Source: Actinophytocola sp050699915
GTDB lineage: Bacteria; Actinomycetota; Actinomycetes; Mycobacteriales; Pseudonocardiaceae
Length of the DNA stretch: 9,542 bases
Direction: 5' to 3'
Assembly (NCBI RefSeq): GCF_050699915.1
Contig: NZ_JBOHGA010000227.1
Coordinates: forward strand, 1 to 9,542
Positions within the stretch are counted from its first letter, which is position 1. Every line of letters starts with the position of its first letter. A program made the position numbers and the translations under genes. Positions 1 to 9,442 of the stretch are shown here, in pieces. Below the pieces are notes generated by a model. It searched no databases and had not been told where the DNA came from. It worked only from the letters and a program-made list of their open reading frames with translations.

Positions 1-773
<773 letters not shown>

Positions 774-787
774 TGGCTCTCCAATGT

Positions 788-827
788 CGTACGATGTACG
801 AAGTCGAACAATACCGTACATCGTACG
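788..827. promoter_or_regulatory. Paired palindromic operators between ABC ATPase and tetR
   Basis: CGTACGATGTACG at 788-800 and CGTACATCGTACG at 815-827 are perfect reverse complements, separated by 14 bp. Each 13-mer is itself a 5-3-5 palindrome (CGTAC, 3 bp, GTACG), so the region has four GTAC half-sites with centres of the two sites 27 bp apart. The left copy ends 15 bp before the ABC gene's GTG, and the right copy touches the GGAG preceding the tetR start. Dimeric TetR proteins typically bind such palindromes in shared divergent promoters, so binding here by the neighbouring TetR protein is a strong inference. No convincing -35/-10 pair was identified for either gene. Confidence 0.75.
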
Positions 828-838
828 GAGTGCATAGG

Positions 839-1648
839 ATGTTAGCCACGATGGCCAAGAAATCGAGCGACCGGCACAGCGACCGGCACTATGGCGGCCG
901 GGGCGACCCGGTCCGGAGCATGGCGTTGCTCTGGCGCGACGACTCGGCGCCGGCGAAGGGCCGTGGGCCGAAGCCGGGCCTGACGGTCGACCGGATCGTG
1001 GCCGCGGCCGTCGAGGTCGCCGACGCCGAGGGGCTGGCGGCGCTGTCGATGCGCCGAGTGGCCGAGAAGCTGGGCGTCGGCACGATGTCGCTCTACACGT
1101 ACGTGCCGTCGAAGGCCGAGCTGGTCGACGTCATGTTCGACACGATCCTGGGCGAGATCCCGCGCGGCGAGGTCGAGGGCGGCTGGCGGCTCCGGCTGGA
1201 GGCGATCGCGCGGGCGAGCTGGGACCACTACCGCCGGCACCCGTGGGTGCTGCAGGTCATGGCCATGTCCCGGCCGCCGCTGGGCCCCAACAGCATCGCC
1301 GGCTACGACCACGACCTGCGCGCGGTGGACGGCATCGGCCTCTCCGAGCTCGAGATGGACTCGGTGCTGAACCTGCTCCACGTTTTCGTGCAGGGCGCCG
1401 CCCGGACCGCCATCGAGGCCGACGCGTCCGCGAGCGACACCGGCGTGACCGACCTGGAGTGGTGGGAGACCTACGCCCCGCTGCTGGCGAAGGTCTTCGA
1501 CGCGGAGAAGTACCCGGTCGCGGCCCGGGTCGGCGCGGTGGCCGGCGAGGTCTACCAGGCCGCGTACGACCCCGAGCACGGCTTCAGGTTCGGCCTGGTG
1601 CGGCTGCTCGACGGCATCGAGGTGCTCGTCTCGTCCCGTCGCGGGTGA
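839..1648 (+). CDS. TetR/AcrR-family transcriptional repressor with TetR_C_1-type ligand domain
   Basis: A 269-aa DNA-binding repressor, probably the ligand-responsive regulator of the divergent ABC exporter and of itself. After a polar N-terminal extension (about residues 1-47), the TetR_N region begins at LTVDRIVAAAVEVAD. The helix-turn-helix lies around residues 66-91, with the motif LSMRRVAEKLGVGTMSLYTY. The C-terminal two thirds resemble the TetR_C_1 ligand domain, including HPWVLQVMA and LNLLHVFVQGAARTA. Such proteins are often encoded beside drug-efflux pumps. The ATG at 839 is chosen because GGAG (827-830) is 8 nt upstream. ATG 851 would give 265 aa, with AGGA (836-839) 11 nt upstream. 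Using 839 makes codon 2 a TTA, rare in such genomes, which weakly favours 851 or suggests bldA dependence. A still earlier in-frame ATG at 794 lies inside the operator and is unlikely. Confidence 0.92.
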   Translation: MLATMAKKSSDRHSDRHYGGRGDPVRSMALLWRDDSAPAKGRGPKPGLTVDRIVAAAVEVADAEGLAALSMRRVAEKLGVGTMSLYTYVPSKAELVDVMFDTILGEIPRGEVEGGWRLRLEAIARASWDHYRRHPWVLQVMAMSRPPLGPNSIAGYDHDLRAVDGIGLSELEMDSVLNLLHVFVQGAARTAIEADASASDTGVTDLEWWETYAPLLAKVFDAEKYPVAARVGAVAGEVYQAAYDPEHGFRFGLVRLLDGIEVLVSSRRG

Positions 1649-1735
1649 GGCCGGGCGGGAAACGGTGTCCGAGCTGTAACCGGCACGGCCGTCCGGGCTA
1701 TTGCCAATTTGTCCGTTAGTTGCCACATTCCGCGA

Positions 1736-2635
1736 ATGAACTCGTCGATCGCGACCACGGTCTTCCTGCCGATCGCCCTCGCAGTGATCATGTTCGGCCT
1801 CGGGTTGTCGCTCACCGTGGCCGACTTCACGCGGGTCGTGCGCTACCCGAAGGCCAGCCTGATCGCGCTCGGCTGCCAGATCCTGGTGCTGCCCGCGATC
1901 TGCCTCGGCCTCGTCCTCCTCTTCGACCTGGACCCGCCGCTCGCCGTCGGCATGATGCTGCTCGCCGCGGCGCCGGGTGGGACCACCGCCAACCTCTTCA
2001 GCCATCTCGCCCACGGCGACGTGGCCCTCAACATCACGCTGACCGCGGTCAACTCCGTGCTCGCCGTCATCACGCTGCCGATCGTGGTCAACCTCTCGCT
2101 GCAGGGGTTCATGGAGGGCGAGGAGGCGATCGGCCTGCAGCCGGACAAGCTGCTGCAGGTGTTCGCGATCGTGCTCATCCCGGTGGCCATCGGGATGCTG
2201 GTCCGCCGCCGTGCGTCCGGTCTCGCCGACCGTCTCAACAGGCCGGTTCGGATCGCCTCGATCGTCGTGCTCGTCTCGGTCATCGCGGTCGCGGTGTTCC
2301 AGGAACGGGGCAACGTGATGGGCTACATCGAGTCCGTCGGGCTGCTCGCGCTGATCTTCTGCGTGGTGAGCCTCACGATCGGCTACACCGTGCCCCGCGC
2401 TCTGCGCGTGCCACGCGGCCAGGCGATCGCGTCGTCGTTCGAGATCGGGATCCACAACAGCACGCTCGCGATCACCATCGCGCTCAGCCCGGCCCTGCTC
2501 GACAGCGCCGAGATGGCGATCCCGGCCGCCGTCTACGGCATCGCGATGTTCCTGCCCGCCGGCGTGCTCGCCTACCTGCTGAACCGGCGCCGGGCCGCCG
2601 CGGACGACATGGTTCCTGACCGGTCAAGGCCATGA
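1736..2635 (+). CDS. BASS-family (bile acid:sodium symporter-like) transporter
   Basis: A 299-aa integral membrane protein of the bile acid:sodium symporter (BASS, COG0385) family, predicted to take up an organic anion with Na+. Bacterial relatives move bile acids, pantoate-like acids or other carboxylates; the substrate here cannot be read from sequence. About nine to ten hydrophobic segments are visible between residues 5 and 283. Family landmarks are APGGTTANLF (79-88), LTAVNSVLAV (102-111) and EIGIHNSTLAI (236-246), the crossover and Na+-site regions. His240 occupies a position that is Gln in the bacterial ASBT structures, as I recall them. The tail is basic. The ATG at 1736 begins just before the first membrane helix. 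A TTG at 1709 in the same frame is possible but adds a non-hydrophobic leader. No good Shine-Dalgarno precedes 1736. The 87-bp gap after tetR and the 104-bp gap before the next gene suggest separate transcription. Confidence 0.88.
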   Translation: MNSSIATTVFLPIALAVIMFGLGLSLTVADFTRVVRYPKASLIALGCQILVLPAICLGLVLLFDLDPPLAVGMMLLAAAPGGTTANLFSHLAHGDVALNITLTAVNSVLAVITLPIVVNLSLQGFMEGEEAIGLQPDKLLQVFAIVLIPVAIGMLVRRRASGLADRLNRPVRIASIVVLVSVIAVAVFQERGNVMGYIESVGLLALIFCVVSLTIGYTVPRALRVPRGQAIASSFEIGIHNSTLAITIALSPALLDSAEMAIPAAVYGIAMFLPAGVLAYLLNRRRAAADDMVPDRSRP

Positions 2636-2670
2636 GCGGCACGTGTCACAACCCCATTGCGCGCGTTGCA

Positions 2671-2699
2671 CCGACATCCGAAATACTGGCGAGTAATAA
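2671..2699 (+). promoter_or_regulatory. Weak candidate promoter for the etfD-korAB-stf0 unit
   Basis: In the 104-bp gap upstream of the etfD-like gene, CCGACA (2671-2676) and TAATAA (2694-2699) are separated by 17 bp. The first matches 4 of 6 bases of a sigma-70-type -35 box and the second 3 of 6 of a -10 box. The AT-rich stretch stands out locally, and the distance to the start codon is suitable. This is only a pattern match; transcript mapping would decide it. Confidence 0.25.
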
Positions 2700-2729
2700 G
2701 CAAGGCTGAGGCCCTGTTGGTCGCCGGAT

Positions 2730-2734
2730 GGAGG
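2730..2734 (+). promoter_or_regulatory. Ribosome binding site supporting a GTG start at 2740
   Basis: GGAGG at 2730-2734 is the best Shine-Dalgarno match in this gap. It sits 5 nt before GTG 2740 but overlaps the in-frame ATG at 2728, so it cannot serve that ATG. It therefore favours a start 4 codons downstream of the longest reading frame. ATG 2752 is also in frame, but the spacing would be 17 nt. Confidence 0.5.
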
Positions 2735-2739
2735 CGCTC

Positions 2740-4986
2740 GTGGTCGTTCGAATGATTCTCGGTGTGCTGATCACCCTGGGGGTGCTGGCGTTCGCCGGGC
2801 GTCGGGCGAAGTTCCTGTCCGACCTGATCAAGTCGGGTCAGCCGGTGGACCGCTTCGACCACCTGCGCAGCCGGTTGTGGGCCCAGGTCAAGGAGGTCTT
2901 CGGCCAGCGCAAGCTGCTGAAGTGGTCGATCCCGGGCACGGCCCACGCCTTCACGTTCTGGGGCTTCGTCATCCTCGGCTCGGTCTACCTCGAGGCCTAC
3001 GGCACGCTCTTCGACCACGACTTCCACATCCCGTTGATCGGCCGCTGGGCGGTGCTCGGCTTCGCGCAGGACTTCATCGCGGTGATGGTCGTCGTCTCGC
3101 TGGCCGCGTTCGCGATCATCCGGCTGCGCCAGGCCCCGGAGCGGCGGCAGCGCGCGTCGCGGTTCTACGGCTCGCACACCGGCGGTGCCTGGCTGATCCT
3201 GTTCATGATCTTCAACGTGATCTGGACGATGTTCCTGTTCCGCGGGTCCGCCGCGGCGCTCGGGAACTTTCCCTACGACTCCGGCGCGTTCGTCTCGCTG
3301 GGCGTCGGTGAGCTGCTGGAGCCGGCCGGACACACGGCCAACGAGTGGATCGAGTCGATCGGTCTGCTCGCGCACATCGGCGTGATGCTGTCGTTCGTCA
3401 TCATCATCCTGCACTCCAAGCACCTGCACGTGTTCATCGCGCCGATCAACGTCTCGACCAAGCGGCTGCCCGACGGCCTCGGCCCGCTGCTGCCGATGGA
3501 GTCGCACGGCAAGCCGATCGACTTCGAGGACCCGGACGACGAGGACGTGTTCGGCCGCGGCAAGGTCGAGGACTTCACCTGGAAGGGCATGCTCGACTTC
3601 GCCACGTGCACCGAGTGCGGGCGCTGCCAGAGCCAGTGCCCCGCCTGGAACACCGGCAAGCCGCTGTCGCCCAAGCTCGTGATCATGGACCTGCGCGACC
3701 ACCTGTTCGCGAAGGCGCCCTACCTCGTCGGCGGCCAGGAGATGCCCGACCACAGCGGCGTCGACGTGCTCGCGCTCGCCGAGTCCAGTGTCAACGGCGC
3801 CGGCCACCACGTGCCCGAGTCCGGCTTCGGTCGGGTGCCCGGCGAAGGTCCCGAGCAGGCGGCCCGCCCGCTGGTGGGCTCGGCCGAGGTCGGCGGCGTG
3901 ATCGACCCGGACGTGCTGTGGTCCTGCACGACCTGCGGCGCGTGCGTCGAGCAGTGCCCGGTGGACATCGAGCACGTCGACCACATCGTCGACATGCGCC
4001 GCTACCAGGTGATGATCGAGTCGGACTTCCCCGGCGAGCTCGGCACCCTGTTCCGCAACCTGGAGAACAAGGGCAACCCGTGGGGGCAGAACAACTCCGC
4101 GCGGATGGACTGGGCGAAGGACCTGCCGTTCGAGGTCCCGGTCTACGACGGCGTGCTGGAGCCCGACGTCGAGTACCTGTACTGGATCGGCTGCGCCGGC
4201 TCGTTCGACGACAACGCCAAGAAGACCGTGCGCGCCACGGCGGAGCTGCTGCACATCGCGGGCGTCAAGTTCGTGGTGCTGGGCAACGAGGAGTCCTGCA
4301 CCGGCGACCCGGCGCGCCGCTCCGGCAACGAGTTCCTGTTCCAGATGATGGCCCAGCAGACCGCCGAGATGCTGAACACCGTGTTCGACGGTCGCGAGCC
4401 GGACAAGCGCAAGATCATCACGACTTGTCCGCACTGCATGAACACGCTCGCCCGCGAGTACCCGCAGCTGGAGGGCATGATCCCCAGCTTCGAGGGGACG
4501 AACGGGCACTGGGAGGTCATGCACCACACGCAGGTGCTGAACCGGTTGGTGCGCGAGGGCAAGCTGACCCCGGTCAAGCCGGCCGACGGTGGTGCGCCGG
4601 TCACCTACCACGACCCGTGCTACCTGGGCCGGCACAACAAGGTCTACGAGCCGCCGCGCGAGCTGGTCGGCGCGGCGGGCGCTTCGCTGACCGAGATGCC
4701 CCGGCACGCCGACCGGTCGCTGTGCTGCGGCGCCGGCGGCGCGCGGATGTGGATGGAAGAGAACATCGGCAAGCGGATCAACCTGGAGCGCGTCGACGAG
4801 GCCCTGGACACGAACGCGAAGGAGGTCGTGACCGGCTGCCCGTTCTGCCGAGTCATGATCACCGACGGCCTGGTGCAGCGGCAGAGCGAGGACAAGGGCA
4901 CCGACGTCCAGGTGCGTGACGTGTCGCAGATGCTGCTGGAGTCCGTGAAGCGCGGGGCGACCACGACCTCCAAACAGGGCGGCTAG
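2740..4986 (+). CDS. etfD: EtfD-like membrane Fe-S oxidoreductase (heterodisulfide reductase-type, ETF:quinone electron transfer)
   Basis: A 748-aa membrane electron carrier resembling mycobacterial EtfD (Rv0338c), which reoxidises the electron-transfer flavoprotein EtfBA during fatty-acid beta-oxidation and passes electrons to the quinone pool. About five hydrophobic segments in residues 1-225 form a NarI-like heme b domain, with candidate His ligands in GTAHAF and LHSKHLHVF. Two [4Fe-4S] motifs follow: CTECGRCQSQCP (Cys 290, 293, 296, 300) and CTTCGACVEQCP (Cys 396, 399, 402, 406). Two CCG domains complete it. The first has Cys485, Cys520 (ESCTGD) and Cys563/566; the second has Cys627, Cys662-663 (LCCGAGG) and Cys700/703. 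The start at 2740 rests on GGAGG; ATG 2728 would give 752 aa. korA begins 44 bp downstream, suggesting co-transcription. No etfBA genes are in the window, so the partner is inferred from family. A generic HdrD/GlpC-like reductase is the alternative. Confidence 0.88.
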   Translation: MVVRMILGVLITLGVLAFAGRRAKFLSDLIKSGQPVDRFDHLRSRLWAQVKEVFGQRKLLKWSIPGTAHAFTFWGFVILGSVYLEAYGTLFDHDFHIPLIGRWAVLGFAQDFIAVMVVVSLAAFAIIRLRQAPERRQRASRFYGSHTGGAWLILFMIFNVIWTMFLFRGSAAALGNFPYDSGAFVSLGVGELLEPAGHTANEWIESIGLLAHIGVMLSFVIIILHSKHLHVFIAPINVSTKRLPDGLGPLLPMESHGKPIDFEDPDDEDVFGRGKVEDFTWKGMLDFATCTECGRCQSQCPAWNTGKPLSPKLVIMDLRDHLFAKAPYLVGGQEMPDHSGVDVLALAESSVNGAGHHVPESGFGRVPGEGPEQAARPLVGSAEVGGVIDPDVLWSCTTCGACVEQCPVDIEHVDHIVDMRRYQVMIESDFPGELGTLFRNLENKGNPWGQNNSARMDWAKDLPFEVPVYDGVLEPDVEYLYWIGCAGSFDDNAKKTVRATAELLHIAGVKFVVLGNEESCTGDPARRSGNEFLFQMMAQQTAEMLNTVFDGREPDKRKIITTCPHCMNTLAREYPQLEGMIPSFEGTNGHWEVMHHTQVLNRLVREGKLTPVKPADGGAPVTYHDPCYLGRHNKVYEPPRELVGAAGASLTEMPRHADRSLCCGAGGARMWMEENIGKRINLERVDEALDTNAKEVVTGCPFCRVMITDGLVQRQSEDKGTDVQVRDVSQMLLESVKRGATTTSKQGG

Positions 4987-5007
4987 CAGGATTCGAGTCG
5001 GACTGGC

Positions 5008-5030
5008 TCGCGGCCCCACAGACTGGGGCC

Positions 5031-5034
<4 letters not shown>
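5008..5034 (+). promoter_or_regulatory. RNA hairpin covering the korA start codon
   Basis: CGGCCCCA (5011-5018) and TGGGGCCG (5024-5031) form a perfect 8-bp stem with a 5-nt CAGAC loop. It extends by a G-U, a C-G and a U-G pair to 5008/5034. The 3' arm contains both the only SD-like GGGG (5025-5028) and the whole GTG start (5031-5033), so the folded mRNA would hide the start site. A T-tract is absent, so it is not a classical rho-independent terminator, although GC-only terminators occur in actinomycetes. Translational coupling from etfD is a possible role; this is inference. Confidence 0.5.
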
Positions 5035-6895
<1,861 letters not shown>

Positions 6896-6896
<1 letters not shown>

Positions 6897-7906
6897 TGAC
6901 CATCGAGCTGAAGCTGACCGCCAAGGATTTCAAGTCGGATCAGGAGGTGCGGTGGTGTCCGGGGTGTGGTGACTATGTGGTGTTGAACGCGATGCAAGCC
7001 TTCCTCCCCAGTCTGGGGTTGCGGCGGGAGAACATCGTGTTCATCTCGGGGATCGGCTGTTCCTCGCGGTTTCCGTACTACATGAACACCTACGGGATGC
7101 ATTCCATCCACGGCCGCGCCCCGGCGATCGCCACCGGTCTCGCCGTCACTCGCCCGGACTTGTCGGTGTGGGTGGTGACCGGGGACGGTGACGCGCTCTC
7201 GATTGGTGGGAATCATCTGATTCACGCGTTGCGGCGTAACGTGAACATGACGATCTTGTTGTTCAACAACCGGATCTACGGGTTGACCAAGGGCCAGTAC
7301 TCACCCACCAGCGAGGAGGGCAAGCTGACCAAGTCCACCCCGATGGGCTCACTGGACCACCCGTTCAACCCGCTGTCCCTCGCCCTCGGCGCCGAAGCCA
7401 CCTTCGTGGCACGCACCCTGGACAACGACCGCACACAACTCACCGAGATTTTGGCCGCCGCTGCGGCGCACCGGGGGTCGGCGTTGGTGGAGATCTACCA
7501 GAACTGCCCGATCTTCAACGACGGCGCCTTCGACGTGCTCAAGGAACCCGGCCAGAAAGAACAACGCCTCATCCCCCTCCAACACGGCGAACCGATCGTG
7601 TTCGGCACCGATGGCGATCACGCGGTCATCCGCACCGACTACGGCCTCGACATCACCAAAACCGCCGACATCGGCCAACACGAGATCGTCGTCCACGACG
7701 CCACCCTCGACGACCCCTCCTACGCCTTCGCCCTGTCCAGGCTCTCCACCCAGGACCTCGGCCACGTCGTCACCGGCATCTACCGCAACATCAACCGCCC
7801 CAGCTACGACGACGCCGCACGCGCACAGGTCACCAACGCCGTCGAAACCAGACCGGCCGACCTCCAGACGTTGTTGCAAGGCAAGGACACCTGGACGGTC
7901 AGCTAG
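6896..7906 (+). CDS. korB: 2-oxoglutarate:ferredoxin oxidoreductase, beta subunit (KorB)
   Basis: A 336-aa thiamine-diphosphate and Fe-S subunit that forms the catalytic centre with KorA. The [4Fe-4S] ligands are visible as WCPGCGD (Cys21, Cys24), GIGCSSR (Cys55) and QNCPIFND (Cys204). The ThDP/Mg motif runs from GDGD (96-99) to the NN pair at 124-125. The ATG at 6896 overlaps the korA stop; any longer reading upstream lies in an alternative frame inside korA. The length is normal for the family. There is no separate delta ferredoxin subunit in the window, and the acceptor ferredoxin must be encoded elsewhere. Codon use is odd: TTG-, TGT- and GGT-rich blocks (about 6950-7300) alternate with CAA/GAA/CAC-rich blocks (about 7380-7440 and 7550-7850), whereas korA is uniform. 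This hints at a different history or gene conversion, but the reading frame is intact with all key residues. Confidence 0.96.
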
Positions 7907-7922
7907 GTTACCGTCGGCCACT

Positions 7923-8669
7923 GTGACCCAGCCAGGCTTTGACTCCTACCTGCTCTGCGCGACGCCACGTACTGGAAGCACCCTGCTGTGCGGTCTGCTG
8001 AGGTCGTCCGGAGTCGCCGGCCGCCCAGCCTCCTACTTCAACCGTCGAGGTCTGCACGACTACGCCGTCGACTGGCGGATCGCGAGACCTCGAGACGGAC
8101 GGATCGACGAGACCTACGTTCGAGCGGCGCTGGCAGCCGGCAGGACGTCGAACGGTGTCTTCGGCGGCAGGATCATGGCCGAGACGCTGCCGGAGCTGAT
8201 CGGTGACCTCGCCGCCGACACCGAGGCAGCGGTGACCGATGTGGAGCTGTTGAGCGCCCAGTTGGGTCGGCTCAGGTTCGTCCACCTGCGACGGCGTGAC
8301 GTCGTGGCGCAGGCGGTGTCGTGGGCGAAGGCGCAGCAGACCCACTTCTGGCATCCGGATGAGGCTGTCAAGCCCGGAGGTCGACCGGCTCACTACGACG
8401 AGGAACTGATCGGCCGGCTGGTCGCCGCGATCGAGAAGTTCGAGGCGGACTGGGCTCTGTGGTTCAGCGCCCACGGCATCGTGCCCCATCGGGTCGTCTA
8501 TGAGGAGTTGACGGCAGATCCGTTACGCACTGCGCACGACGTGCTCGACTATCTCGGCCTCGACGTTCCGCTGGGCCGGCATCTGGTGATCGGGCACCGT
8601 CGACAGGCCGACCAGGTCAACGCCGACTGGGCCGCGAGATTCGCGGCACGGCCGCACGACGAGCGTTAG
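7923..8669 (+). CDS. Stf0-family PAPS-dependent sulfotransferase
   Basis: A 248-aa sulfotransferase related to mycobacterial Stf0, which transfers sulfate from PAPS to the 2-position of trehalose, the first step to sulfolipid-1. The 5'-phosphosulfate loop is PRTGSTLL (15-22). The family block SNGVFGGRIM is at 76-85, and the 3'-phosphate region FVHLRRRDVVAQAVSW is at 119-134. HRRQADQVNADW (225-236) matches the conserved C-terminal signature. At the site that is GEPQEFF in Mtb Stf0 as I recall it, this protein has GRPASYF, so the proposed catalytic Glu is replaced by Ser37. The acceptor may therefore not be trehalose. The GTG at 7923 is the only sensible start and has only a weak SD-like AGG about 15 nt upstream. 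The 16-bp gap after korB suggests a shared transcript. Leu201 is encoded by TTA (8523-8525), raising possible bldA tRNA control. Family certain; acceptor unknown. Confidence 0.88.
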   Translation: MTQPGFDSYLLCATPRTGSTLLCGLLRSSGVAGRPASYFNRRGLHDYAVDWRIARPRDGRIDETYVRAALAAGRTSNGVFGGRIMAETLPELIGDLAADTEAAVTDVELLSAQLGRLRFVHLRRRDVVAQAVSWAKAQQTHFWHPDEAVKPGGRPAHYDEELIGRLVAAIEKFEADWALWFSAHGIVPHRVVYEELTADPLRTAHDVLDYLGLDVPLGRHLVIGHRRQADQVNADWAARFAARPHDER

Positions 8670-8870
8670 GAACCGCGGCGTCAGCGTGCGCGCCGAACCC
8701 GTGTCGACGGTGAGCACGGTCGGCCGGCACGGCACCACTGTCGAACGCGACATTCCGCACCTCCGTCCAATCGCCGGAAAGTCCCAGCATGCGACGGAAA
8801 CCTCCACGTCCGGTCGAGCCACAGTAGAGCGCGCCGCCGTCGACTCGACTTCGACCGCCCCTCCAGCGCG

Positions 8871-8900
8871 GGTGAGCAAACTCACGGGCAGACGCTCACC
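8871..8900 (+). promoter_or_regulatory. Overlapping alternative hairpins upstream of the cyclase gene
   Basis: GGTGAGC at 8871-8877 can pair with GCTCACC at 8894-8900 (7 bp, 16-nt loop). Alternatively, GTGAG at 8872-8876 can pair with CTCAC at 8881-8885 (5 bp, CAAA loop). The two structures exclude each other and lie just before the strong SD AAGGGGG (8906-8912). They could be an operator or a leader RNA element, or chance in GC-rich DNA. The rest of the 251-bp gap (8670-8920) shows no convincing gene or promoter. Confidence 0.2.
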
Positions 8901-8920
8901 GACCGAAGGGGGCGACGACC

Positions 8921-9442
8921 ATGGCAGAGCCCAGGATCCGGACCGCCCAGCACACCAGCAGGGTGGCTGCACCACCACAGCGGGCCTACCAGCTGATCGC
9001 CAATCTCGACCGTTGGCCGCACATGTTCGACACGGTGCTCGCCGTCGAGCACATCGGGTGGAGCGGCACCTGCGAGCGAGTGCGCTTCTGGGGCACGTTC
9101 GGCGACTGGCGCGGCAGCTGGGTGTGTTCGCAGGAGCTCAACCCGAAGCGGATGCAGCTGCGGTTCCGCCGCGAGCGGGCCGCGTACCCGCTGGCCTCGT
9201 TCGGCGGCCTGTGGCTGGTCGCGGCCAAGGGATCCGGTTCTCAGGTCACGCTGGACCACTACTACACGATCGTCGACGACGACCCGGTCGAGGCGGCGCG
9301 GCTCGACGCGACGATCGAGCGGAGCGCCACCCGCATGCTCGCCGCGCTGCGCCGGGCGGCCGAGCTCGGCGACCTCGACGACATGTGGCTCTCCATGCCG
9401 GACGGCGTGCGCGACCACGTGCGGGACGTGGCGCTGCGATGA
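8921..9442 (+). CDS. Single-domain SRPBCC aromatase/cyclase (polyketide cyclase-like)
   Basis: A 173-aa START/SRPBCC-fold protein resembling the N-terminal domain of type II polyketide aromatase/cyclases such as ActVII and TcmN. Those enzymes fold and aromatise the first ring of an ACP-bound poly-beta-ketone in a hydrophobic cavity. Family features seen are AQHTSRVAAPPQRAYQLIAN (9-28, strand 1 and helix), the LDRWPHMFDTV block at 29-39, and a central beta-rich stretch with FWGTFGDWRGSW. A long C-terminal helix with ERSATRMLAALRRAAEL follows. It has only one such domain; many aromatase/cyclases are didomain proteins of about 300 aa, whereas the spore-pigment WhiE-ORFVI type is monodomain. The ATG at 8921 has an excellent SD (AAGGGGG, 8 nt spacing). 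Its stop overlaps the next start as ATGA. No ketosynthase or acyl carrier gene is in the window, so a polyketide role is inferred from similarity only; a general SRPBCC lipid-binding protein is the alternative. Confidence 0.82.
   Translation: MAEPRIRTAQHTSRVAAPPQRAYQLIANLDRWPHMFDTVLAVEHIGWSGTCERVRFWGTFGDWRGSWVCSQELNPKRMQLRFRRERAAYPLASFGGLWLVAAKGSGSQVTLDHYYTIVDDDPVEAARLDATIERSATRMLAALRRAAELGDLDDMWLSMPDGVRDHVRDVALR

Noticed and set aside
1649..1735. Search for a terminator between tetR and the BASS gene
   Set aside because: Several CCGG/CGGCCG repeats are present, but none forms a stable stem with a proper loop or T-tract.
842..2455. Long minus-strand open frame across tetR and the BASS gene
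   Set aside because: Its translation is Asp/Arg/His-rich low-complexity, typical of the antisense of GC-rich coding DNA, while the plus strand encodes clear TetR and BASS domains.
2572..5019. 815-codon minus-strand open frame opposite the etfD-like gene
   Set aside because: It has no recognisable domain and a skewed composition; the plus-strand frame has the ordered Fe-S and CCG motifs.
8686..8920. Open plus-strand frame from GTG 8686, continuous with the frame of the gene at 9439
   Set aside because: Its composition looks partly protein-like, but I recognise no motif and see no SD, and it would run through the cyclase gene as a shadow. I treat 8670-8920 as non-coding, with some doubt.
8523..8978. 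Minus-strand open frame over the stf0-cyclase gap
   Set aside because: It overlaps both real genes, has no recognisable domain and no supported start.
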